Origin: Scylla paramamosain
Lineage: Eukaryota; Arthropoda; Malacostraca; Decapoda; Portunidae
Direction of reading: 5' to 3'
Length of the DNA: 64,000 nucleotides
Assembly: GCF_035594125.1 (NCBI RefSeq)
Contig: NC_087158.1
Coordinates: 10,054,300 to 10,118,299, forward strand
Part shown: one piece after another, positions 55,780-64,000 of the stretch
How the letters are laid out: each line of letters opens with the position of its first letter
How positions within the stretch are numbered: the stretch's first letter is position 1
Translations under genes and position numbers: made by a program
Notes under the pieces: generated by a model
The model's database searches: none
What the model saw: the letters and a program-made list of their open reading frames with translations, nothing else
What the model was told of the DNA's origin: nothing

Positions 55780-57610
55780 CAAGGACTCTGTATACTAGGA
55801 GGACAGTCCCCTCAATGATAAATTTTTGCTCTCCTCGCGACGGTGGCGCCTGCCGCGGCCAGAGGGAAACATTATTCTCGCTCGTATTAGTTTACCATTA
55901 TCCGCACCATTTGAGAGCTAATTTTTCTTAAGTTATCATGAGCACTAGCTTCACTGTTTAAAATAGGGCTGCAGAAACAATAAATTTATGCATTATGTTA
56001 AAATTTGATATAACTGAGTGTAATACTTACCGGTAATCCCTTTAGTAACCAAAGCTGTAGGTACCGTATTATCCCATCTAATCTCTCTATATGGCCCACT
56101 CAGGTGAAAAATTCCACAAAACCTACTCTTGTCTATTGTGCCACATTTTGTAGCAAAACCACGGATGGTAACGCTAGCAAGGACTCTATACTTGGATACA
56201 GAGTCCCCTTGATATTAGTAAAACCAGTACAATTATTTATTCCTTCATGGACACTAAGTACTCCCTTTGCCAAACCATGCACGTGATTTTTAAGACGCTT
56301 GCCTTGCTCATATCCCATTTCTTTTTTTTTTTTTTTTGGTATACTTCCATAATAAATAATTTATTTTTTATACAGTAGTAGGCTTTAATAGGGCTTCAGC
56401 TCTCAGCCGTATGTTAGGGCTGGTAGAATGCACTGATTACATATATACTTTTCTTTTTATTGAGAGTAGTAAATTATCCTTCATTACATTGTTTGGTTTC
56501 CCAAAGGCACTCCATCGTATTCCTATTCTTCTGTTCATATATTTTTCATAGTCTGGGCTCAAACTATTTTTCCTCCTACATAAATATTATACTGTATATT
56601 CCTAACTCATTCTATGACCTCATTCTCGATCTTAATTTATTTTCTAGTATAAAGCTGTTGAACACTTTCGTTTTCTTCATATTCATCCTCAACCTGTATT
56701 TCTGTATAACTGTAAAATAATCTCCTGACACTTATCTGTGAATTTCCTAATTTAACAACGCATGTCGTGATGTCATCCCTAAATTAAAGGCAGGAATGTG
56801 AATATTGTATTTGCCTTGTGTAATCTAATGAATTCTTAACCCAGTACTCAATGTTATATAAATCATAAAGAGAAGCCGATCATTGCTTGCCTGTTTAATC
56901 CTTACCATGCAGACTTAATCGTAAGGCTTGATCATAAGTCATAAGTGATGGCATTGGGGCTTGGGACAAAAGAAATAAGGGAGTCAGCATTCACAGGCTT
57001 ACCTGGTTGACTACACCAAGCGATCTGGATGGTCATGTCTGGAAATCGTACCTTGGCCTAAATCTCCAACCTATAAGATATTATTACTGAAACATATTGC
57101 TAAGATATTAATGCAAAAGGTGCAGCCACCTTCACACCATACTTCAGTACATGAAAACATATGACCTGGATTCAAGGAATAACCATGAATAACTGAATGA
57201 ATAATGCCATGTAACCATTAGGCTCATACGTAACTTACCACCTGGAAAGCCCAGTACAGTACCAATGGCACAGGTCTCAGGTACATTATGAGTTCATCAT
57301 ACAAAGTAAAGATGAACTTTTGAGTCTAAAAAAAAGTCACCTATCCTCTCACGATCCTTTGGAAAGCGAAAAAAAGGATAAATCCTTATTCCATCTGTAA
57401 TTATTTAAACAGTACAATGCTGAGCATCAAATACAATGTATATGCGAATAAAAAGCTGCGTGAGTAGACAATTACCATCTCCTCCACACGTTCTTTAGCG
57501 CGGCGGTTGAGTGTTTTATCCGTCTGGACGTTTGACGGAGCTGCGTTCGCTCGGCAAGCTCACCCATTAGAGAGGACAATCCTTCTACTAAACAGAGTCC
57601 TTGATATTAA
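55773..57610. mobile_element. Non-autonomous DNA transposon, 1824 bp, with 7-bp target duplication
   Basis: The element runs 55780-57603. Its ends are CAAGGACTCTGT, perfectly inverted over 12 bp, with imperfect similarity extending to about 37 bp (CTAGGAGGACAGTCCCCTC against TAGTAGAAGGATTGTCCTCT). Flanks carry ATATTAA on both sides (55773-55779 and 57604-57610). A further internal copy of the terminal motif in both orientations lies at 56177-56208 (GCAAGGACTCTATACTTGG, ACAGAGTCCCCTTG), possibly a nested or chimeric element. No transposase was recognised. Superfamily unassigned. Confidence 0.82.
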
Positions 57611-58400
57611 TGACTTGGATAGTGGGATTAGAAGTGATATTAGTAAATTTGCGGATGACACGAAGATAGGTAGATTAATTAGGTCAGATTCGGATGCCTT
57701 CGCCATACACCCAAATTTGGATAGGATGAACGGCAGACAGATGGCAAATAAAGTTTAATATCAACAAACGCAAAGTACTTAGCGTAGGTAGAAGAAACCC
57801 ACATAGCAGGCACACAATATACAATGAAGCTCTGGTAAGTTCAGGGAACGAAAAAGATTTAGGAGATATAGTTGACTCTGATCTCCGTCAAAGAAAATAA
57901 TGCATAGAGACCAGAAATAGGGAAACTGGGTACTTTGATTAATTTTTAGGAGTTTTAAAAATAGGAGCCCCGAAGCAATATTAAAGTTGTATTTGGCCCT
58001 AGACAGACCTCATCTAGACTGTGCAGTCCTGGTCCCCATATTACAGGAAGAATATAGGTCTATTAGAATTAGTACAGAGGAGAATGACTAAAAGGATACT
58101 GGGGACGAGGGATATTCCTTACGAAACGAGACTCAAGCTATTAAATAGAGACTTACGTTAAGAGGGGACCTCATAGGAAGTCTTTAATTGGTAAAGGAGG
58201 GACGTAAGCAAAATTCCCAGGATGAGTAATCAGGAAGGAACAATAAAGACAAGTTCAAGCTTGACAAATTTAGGTTCAAGAAAGACATAGGAAGGAACTG
58301 GTTCTCAAATAGCGGTAGATTAATGGAATGGACTCAGTAATCAGGCTGCTGGTGCTGAGTCATTCGGGAACTTTAAAGGAGGATTAGACAAACTTATGGA
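57604..58400 (+). pseudogene. CR1-like RT catalytic region and C-terminus
   Basis: INDLDSGIRSDISKFADDTK (FADD box intact), IGRLIRSDSDAFAIHPNLDR, then frameshifted FNINKRKVLSVGRRNPHSRH, EKDLGDIVDSDLRQRK, a CR1-type LIKLYLALDRPHLDCAVLVP-like stretch and the terminal NQAAGAESFGNFKGGLDKLM. At least four frame changes. Confidence 0.8.
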
Positions 58401-58528
58401 TTAGGATGATGGCAGGCCTGACCGGACGGCTGGCAGGAGCCATCGTGTAGCTACAGGTTCGTGAGACGACCTCTTCAGCGGCCAGCAGGCGTCCTGCACA
58501 GGCCACCTCAACGTCCCATACACACTCA

Positions 58529-58594
58529 GATTTGCCTGAACAGGCAAATCCATACATGCTCAGGCGGCCGGACAGACCGCCTGAGCATGTATGG
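58529..58594. promoter_or_regulatory. Two adjacent perfect hairpins in the CR1-like 3' region
   Basis: Hairpin 1: GATTTGCCTG (58529-58538), loop AA, CAGGCAAATC (58541-58550). Hairpin 2: CCATACATGCTCAGGCGG (58550-58567), 9-nt loop CCGGACAGA, then its perfect complement (58577-58594). CCATACAYRCTCAG-type phrases also occur at 58517 and 28210. A structured 3' RNA recognised by the element RT is one possible role; this is inference. Confidence 0.75.
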
Positions 58595-58606
58595 GGACCC
58601 TTTTAA

Positions 58607-59012
58607 AGCTGGTTCACACTATATACAGTAGGTTTTTGCGCATTCCGCACACGGTCTCCACTCCTGCTATGACGTCACAAAGAGGCGGAGCTTAAGGAGC
58701 CCTCGCAGATCTGGGATAAAGAAGAGAAGTATGGGGAAATGCTAGCTAGAATTTTACTGATCCCTTGATTCGAGGAAATTTTTTTGAGGATCAATCGATT
58801 ACCTAACTCTCGTATTATTTAAGGTAATCAACGGTGTTTACTTGATGTACTTTTTACTTTTCGCATCCTCAGCATAATCTAATTGCCGCATAACACCATT
58901 TATCATTTTTCCGGTCCTTTCCCCTGCCCCCCCCCCCAAAAAAAAAGGGCGTCAACTCATTAGGCATATATCTAGTTTCTAGAACACTAAACACATTATT
59001 TATTATTTGTTA

Positions 59013-59071
<59 letters not shown>

Positions 59072-59535
59072 ATTTTAACGTTATGTAGTAAATAACATTG
59101 CCTTCAGAACAGTCGTAACTGTTGGTGTGGATGCAAAGTACTGTTGGCTGGCTTTGATGCTGTGGTGCCGTATCTCTAATCTGAACTTGGAATACTTTAT
59201 GTTTTGTTTGCTTTCTCTTAACATCACGCGCACACACATACATATACAAAATAATTTACAAATATTACAATCCTTAGAATTGCAAGCACGTGTTTCACCC
59301 AAATTGCTGCTGTACTGAAATAATCAACAAAAAAGTTATGGGCAACACCGCTTCCGCACACATGCACAGAGTTGACTTGGACTCATCTCTTCTGCACATG
59401 AGCCAAGGTCAGTGAGGATGGCGGAACCGGACACCAGTGGAGCCCGGCTCACACATAAGCAGATGGGAGTGACGTCATAGTAAAAGCGGAGACCAGGTGC
59501 GAAATACGCAAAAACGTACTAGTGTGAATGGGCCT
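58607..59535. mobile_element. TIR element, 929 bp, with ~70-bp imperfect terminal repeats
   Basis: Left end AGCTGGTTCACACTA and right end (complement) AGGCCCATTCACACTA begin terminal repeats that stay alignable for about 70 bp, including GTTTTTGCG, GGTCTCC and ATGACGTCAC. TTAA is present at both edges (58603-58606 and 59536-59539). The flanks come from different parts of the CR1-like element, so TTAA may not be a true target duplication. No transposase. The GTTCACACT-type end recalls PIF/Harbinger MITEs but I would not assign it. Confidence 0.72.
59015..59067. repeat. (CA)n microsatellite inside the TIR element
   Basis: About 26 CA units. Confidence 0.97.
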
Positions 59536-59539
59536 TTAA

Positions 59540-59667
59540 GAAAATAATGCACGGAGGCCAGAAATACGGCAAATAGGTATTGAAATTAATTTTTAGTAGT
59601 TTTAAAAGTAGAAGTCCCGAAGTAGTAATAAAAGTAATAAAGTTATATTTGGCGCCGGTCAGACCTC
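59540..59667 (+). mobile_element. CR1-like LINE fragment (RT thumb)
   Basis: AGAAAATAATGCACGGAGGC to GGTCAGACCTCAT matches 57892-58015. It is joined directly to the 3' end of an oppositely oriented CR1-like copy at 59668. Confidence 0.82.
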
Positions 59668-60315
59668 ATAAGAACATAAGAACATAAGAAATAAGGAAAG
59701 CTACAAGAAGCCATCAGGCCTACACGTGACAGTCACTGTATGAATCATACCTACCTATTTCCACCTATCATCCCCATCCACAAATCTGTTTAATCTTCTT
59801 CCTAATGACTTACTAACAACTTGATTACTGAGTCCGTTTCATTTATCTACCACTCTATTTAAGAACCAATTCCTTCCTATCCCTTTTTAAACTTTTTTTT
59901 TTTTTTCAAGCTTAAACCCGTTATTTCTTGTTCTATCCTGGTTAATGATACTAAGAATTTTGCTTACGTCCCCCTTGTTATAACCCTTATACCACCTATA
60001 GACTTCTATCAGGTCCCCTCTTAACCTACGTCTCTCTAAAGAATTTTAACAGCTCCAGTCTTGCTTCATGAGGAATACTCTTCATCTCCTGTATCCTTTT
60101 TAGTTATTCTCCTTTTTACTGATTCTAACAGACCAATATTCTTTCTGTAATATGGGGACCAGAACTGCGCAGCGTAGTCTAGATGAAGTCTGACCAGCCT
60201 CAAATATAACTTTAATATTACTTCGGGGCTTCTACTTTTAACACTTCTAAAAATTCATCCTGATACCCTACTTTCCCTGTTTCTGGCCTCTATGCATCGC
60301 TTTCCTAGACTGAGT
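59668..60315 (-). mobile_element. CR1-like LINE, RT C-terminus and complete octamer 3' tail
   Basis: The minus strand ends in TTCTTATGTTCTTATGTTCT: two to three copies of the octamer TTATGTTC. Upstream is the same RT C-terminal segment as 15908-16675. 5'-truncated at about 60315. CR1 elements characteristically end in short tandem octamers rather than poly-A, which supports the clade assignment. Confidence 0.85.
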
Positions 60316-61918
60316 CAGACTTGTGACTGAGACCACAGCAGAGAGACACACACTGGACAGGATCACTGGCTTCGTGACTGAGACCTCTGTTGCTGTCACC
60401 TCGTACCTACCTGCTCGGTGTCACCGGCTCTAGGGTTGTGGCACCTTGCTGGCCCTGGTGCTTAGCTCTGCTACCTTCTTTCTCACACCTACCTGTGGGG
60501 TACCACTGGCTCCTGGGCTGTGGTACCTTGCTGGCCCTGGTGTGCACCAGCACAAAGTGAATCCTCCACGTCCCACTCAGACCGCTGCCTTGCGGTCACT
60601 CAGCTGTATCTCCACCTTCGGAGCTCCCCAGCTTTCAATCACCGTTGGCTGGCTGCACCTGTGTACTGGGGCTCTCCCACTGGGTAGAGAGCCCGCCCTA
60701 GTGCAGTGCCTTTTCACCTCCAACTATATTTCCCCCGGTGGGTGAAGGTGAACCCCGCGGCTTGCTCAAGGGGGGCCCTTAAAGGGCTGCTTTAAGCCCA
60801 CCGGGTAGGCCAACAACTTGGCTAGTGTTAGGCACGGGGTAGGGACACTGCGACGATTGTTAGCAATCGGGTGTCTGTACTGCCTTGTAGTTTTTTTTTT
60901 TTTTTTTATGTATTTTGCATAATTTCCTAACAAAATGCCAAGGGTCAAAATCAAACACCCAGACCCCTCCGGGCAAAGTAAGCAATGCCTAATACGGAAA
61001 AACTTATATACGCAACAAGGATTATCCAGACCACGGACTCATTTGTAGTATTAACGAGAACGGACGAAGACACAGACCACATCTTCTCACTCAGCACTAC
61101 AAACATCCTGAAAGGGGAAGGATTCCTCCCCGTTTTGCCTCCTGAAGTCCGGGCAAAAAAGAACCTTAGTGTTGCTAAATTTAGATGAACATATATATAC
61201 TCCAACACGGAAAACGACATCACAGTTGAACTAGTTAATAAAAACACCTTCCTAAATGAAGAGATCGACAAAATTTACAAGATCACTTAAGTTAAAATAA
61301 TAAAAATTACACTGAATAGTTCCACTGTAGCCAAAAAAGCCACAGAATCTGGACTTCTAGCCTTTAACATGAGCATCCCACACTATAACGTAAAAATCGA
61401 AAACTTCATTCCAATCCTCACTTGCATGAAATGCTACAAAATTGAAGATCACTCCCACCAACAAATGCACTATGCCAAAGACATATGAAATTTGTTCTGA
61501 ATACATTCAAAAAATGTATTAACTGTAACGAACCACATCGAACCCTAGCATACAAGTGCAAAAAAAGAAGAGATTATTGAACAAAAAAGACAAACACAAA
61601 ACACAAACAAAACAAAACAAACAAAACAAACAAAACTTATGGCCAGACTCTCTCAATTAACAACACCCAGAAACAACAACCTTTTGAAATAAACAGAAAA
61701 ACAAAAATCATGTCCTGTATGTTTTATGGGTACATGATAAATGCAGTTAAGCCTGGTAGTTTCAATAATGAACTCAATAGGACACTAGCATTAAACATCC
61801 TACCAAACATAGAACTTCCTCCAAACCCTCCATCTACACAAATTCTCAGCATGTTACCACATAACCCAAACAACAAGATAAATAACCAACCACAAGAACA
61901 ACAACAAAATACACAACA
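60316..61918 (+). mobile_element. 5' UTR and ORF1 of a further LINE, adjoining L-alpha copy G
   Basis: A GC-rich leader (60316-60930, with a poly-T run at 60891-60907) precedes an ORF1-type coding region (60935-61952). The boundary with copy G is at about 61918, exactly where copies C and F start. Either this is the 5' part of a different LINE cut off by copy G, or it is an ORF1 module belonging to a longer version of L-alpha. Confidence 0.65.
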
Positions 61919-61952
61919 AGGAGGAGGCAGTAGACACCTGCCGAAACGATAA
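60935..61952 (+). pseudogene. LINE ORF1 (Gag-like) with zinc knuckles, frameshifted
   Basis: Begins MPRVKIKHPD at ATG 60935. A frame change gives IIQTTDSFVVLTRTDEDTDH, LKGEGFLPVLPPEVRAKKNL, then TVELVNKNTFLNEEIDKIYK, VAKKATESGLLAFNMSIPHY, LTCMKCYKIEDHSHQQ (first knuckle, partly degraded) and CINCNEPHRTLAYKC (C-X2-C-X3-H-X6-C). The last piece, 61710-61952, has MINAVKPGSFNNELNRTLAL and a Gln/Asn-rich tail ending QQGGGSRHLPKR. This is the layout of Jockey/I-type ORF1 proteins, which bind element RNA and chaperone it. At least two stops and two frameshifts. Confidence 0.7.
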
Positions 61953-62159
61953 TTACTCCCAGTGAGGCCTAAAGCACTGTTCAGGGGGTGCTGTGAACTT
62001 ATCATTAAACCCAGCTGTGACCTCACTGAACGTTTCCCTTTGTGTCTCACAACACAAGGGGGCAGTCACAGCCTGCCCTCTAAAGACAACTCTCTTCCTC
62101 CACACAAAACTACAAGCACCTAATAACACACACACCCTTCACTCAAAAATTTTAAAATC

Positions 62160-62801
62160 ATGGCGACTCCTACACCAACCTCGGAGTCCCCATCTGGAGA
62201 GGGGACCATAAATGTCCCCAGGTCGGACTGCCTTTCTGTCGACGGTCTAAGATCTAATTTTCAATCTGTAGAACACCACCTCTCCTCTTCTAAACCTCAT
62301 CTTCTTTTCCTCACTGAAACTCAGGTGTCTGAGGCAACTGACAGTAGCCCCTTTTCTGTTCCCTCCTACTTTCTCTATCCTCATTTTCGATCCAAAGCTG
62401 GATGCTGTGTTTATGTGCGCAATGACTTAACTTGCTCTCGTGCCCACGCTCTTGAATCTTCCGAGTTTTCCACTATCTGGCTACGACTACAGAGTCATTC
62501 TCATACTAAATTTATCTGTGCTGTATACCTCTCTCCTAACTCCTCTGACTATAAGAAATTTTTTGACTACTTAACTTCCAAAGTGGAGCACATTCTGACC
62601 CTCTTCCCTCTTGCAGAGATCTCCATTCTTGGAGACTTCAATGTTCACCACCAGCTTTGGCTTTCCTCTCCCTTCACTGACCATCCTGGTGAACTAGCCT
62701 ACAACTTTGCTATCCTCCATGACCTAGAGCAATTGGTGCAACACCCTACTCGTATTCCTGACCGTCTTGGAGATACGCCCAACATTCTTGACGTTTCCTG
62801 A
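62160..62801 (+). pseudogene. L-alpha copy G endonuclease
   Basis: [20 protein letters not shown], then [15 protein letters not shown] where copies C and F have 17 more residues including NFCNIRG, so the metal-binding Asn is lost. [10 protein letters not shown] and [12 protein letters not shown] are intact. The frame ends at ILDVS-stop because of a 1-bp deletion. The ATG choice rests on conservation with copies C and F. Confidence 0.87.
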
Positions 62802-62819
62802 CCTCTAATCCTTCTGCTT

Positions 62820-63593
62820 ATGCTGTCACCCTTTCTTCTCCGTTGGGCTCCTCCGATCACAATCTCATATCTTTATCTTGTCCTATCACTCCAATCCCTC
62901 CTCAGGATCCCCCTAAGCGAAGGTGCCTCTGGCGTTTTGCCTCTGCTAGTTGGGGGGGACCTGAGGAGATATTTTGCTGATTTTCCTTGGAATGACTACT
63001 GCTTCCGTGTCAGAGACCCGTCTTTGTGTGCTGAGCGCATAACAGAGGTGATAGTGTCTGGCATGGAGGCGTACATTCCTCACTCTTTTTCTCGTCCTAA
63101 ATCTTCTAAACCTTGGTTTAACACAGCTTGTTCTCGTGCTATACATGATAGAGAGGTGGCCCACAAAAGGTACTTAAGCCTTCCATCACCAGAATCTCAT
63201 GCACTTTATATTTCTGCCCGGAACCATGCCAAGTCTGTTGTCCAACTAGCCAAAAACTCCTTCATTAACAGAAAATGTCAAAACCTTTCAAGATCGAACT
63301 CCCCTCGTGATTTCTGGCATCTAGCCAAAAATATCTCCAATAATTTTGCTTCTTCTTCTTTCCCTCCTCTATTTCAACCAGATGGCACCAGTGCTATTAC
63401 ATTTATTTCTAAAGCTGGAATTTTCGTTCAAACCTTTGCTAAAAACACTACCTTGGACGATTCTGGGCTTGTTCCTCCCTCTCCTCCACCCTCTGACTAC
63501 TTCATGCCACGTATTAAAATTCTTCGCATTGCCATGCCATGCCATTGGCCATGCCCTCGCTGGCCTAAACCCTCGGAAGGCTTATGGACCTGA
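62820..63593 (+). pseudogene. L-alpha copy G EN C-terminus, linker and RT start
   Basis: After the shift the frame reads [20 protein letters not shown] (SDHN motif out of frame), then in frame [80 protein letters not shown] and is broken at 63530 by the GCCAT insertion. RT fingers resume in another frame ([19 protein letters not shown] near 63720). Confidence 0.85.
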
Positions 63594-64000
63594 TGGGGTC
63601 CCTCCTGTTGTTCTCCGAAACTATGCCTCCATGCTTGCACCTTGCCTAGTCAAACTCTTTCAGCTCTGTCTGTCAACGTCTACCTTTCCTTCTTGCTGGA
63701 AGTTTGCCTACATTCAACCTGTTCCTAAAAAGGGTGACCGTTCTAATCCCTCAAACTACCGTCCTATTGCTTTAATTTCCTGCCTATCTAAAGTTTTTGA
63801 ATCTATCCTCAACAGGAAGATTCTTAAACATCTACGAGTACTATCACTTCACAACCTTCTATCTGATCGTCAGTATGGGTTCCGTCAAGGCCGTTCTACT
63901 GGTGATCTTCTGGCTTTCGTTACTGAGTCTTGGTCATCCTCTTTTAGAGATTTTGGTGAAACTTTTGCTGTTGTCTTGGACATATCTAAAGCTTTTGAGT

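Larger units (their letters stand above)
61919..64000 (+). mobile_element. L-alpha LINE copy G, continues beyond the window
   Basis: 5' end GGAGGAGGCAGTAGACACCT, 5' UTR to ATG 62160, EN, linker, RT fingers and start of the palm (LDISKAFE) at 64000. Very similar to copy A. Defects: a 51-bp deletion near 62244 that removes the endonuclease Asn motif, a 1-bp loss at 62793, an extra G near 62958, a GCCAT-repeat insertion near 63530, and a 9-bp insertion CGAGTACTA at 63834. Confidence 0.9.

Noticed and set aside
58430..58606. CR1-like 3' GC-rich region considered as a tRNA-derived SINE or RNA gene
   Set aside because: I could not find convincing A and B box promoter motifs or a cloverleaf, and it is contiguous with the RT C-terminus.

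Overview
This window is eukaryotic, repeat-dominated DNA in which I can support no ordinary host gene. The organism is most likely a decapod crustacean, probably a crab. This is inferred from very long (CT)n/(GA)n and (TA)n arrays (roughly 4.4 kb, about 7% of the window, by adding tract lengths) and from non-LTR retrotransposon proteins of a type I associate with brachyuran genomes. Almost every coding trace belongs to transposable elements, most of them broken. The one uninterrupted, correctly bounded element is a mariner at 30118-31430.

Names used here: L-alpha is a ~3.2 kb Jockey/CR1-group LINE with 5' UTR, one endonuclease-reverse transcriptase (EN-RT) ORF and a short 3' UTR. Its copies are A 1-1745 (+), B 1746-3028 (-), C 19777-22984 (+), J 31531-31685 (-, 3' end only), H 43720-45210 (+, old), I 48660-50100 (+), F 50153-54895 (-, full length plus a 1497-bp internal tandem duplication) and G 61919-64000 (+, runs off the window). 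L-beta is a second LINE with a zinc-knuckle ORF1, with two minus-strand copies (9230-11090 and 11570-14786). CR1-like is a third LINE with an octamer 3' tail: 15908-16675 (-), 27055-28322 (+), 28871-29871 (+, 3' end), 42530-43312 (-), 46735-48659 (+), 55207-58606 (+), 59540-59667 (+) and 59668-60315 (-). The 5' part of a further LINE, with an ORF1 carrying zinc knuckles, lies at 60316-61918.

Layout: 1-3 kb is an inverted pair of L-alpha fragments; 3-9 kb is microsatellite-rich DNA without recognisable genes; 9-15 kb holds the two L-beta copies; 15-19.8 kb holds CR1-like, a possible Gypsy protease trace and a Penelope-like (PLE) fragment that is part of a large inverted repeat; 19.8-23 kb is L-alpha copy C inside (TA)n; 24.6-26.2 kb is a PLE that has lost its RT core; 27-30 kb is CR1-like with a nested hAT MITE; 30-31.7 kb is the mariner in (TA)n next to an L-alpha tail; 32-34.2 kb holds two PIF/Harbinger derivatives with convergent transposase and MADF remnants; 35.6-36.9 kb and 39.3-39.7 kb are foldback structures; 41.2-42.5 kb is a pseudogene of an uncharacterised arthropod/cnidarian multicopy family; 43-64 kb is nested LINEs interrupted by four TIR elements.

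The elements do not form a host pathway. What links them is nesting and microsatellites: mariner and L-alpha insertions sit in (TA)n, TIR elements sit in CR1-like copies, and several dinucleotide arrays lie inside or at the ends of LINE copies. Assembly error is a live alternative for the near-identical duplications and for array lengths.
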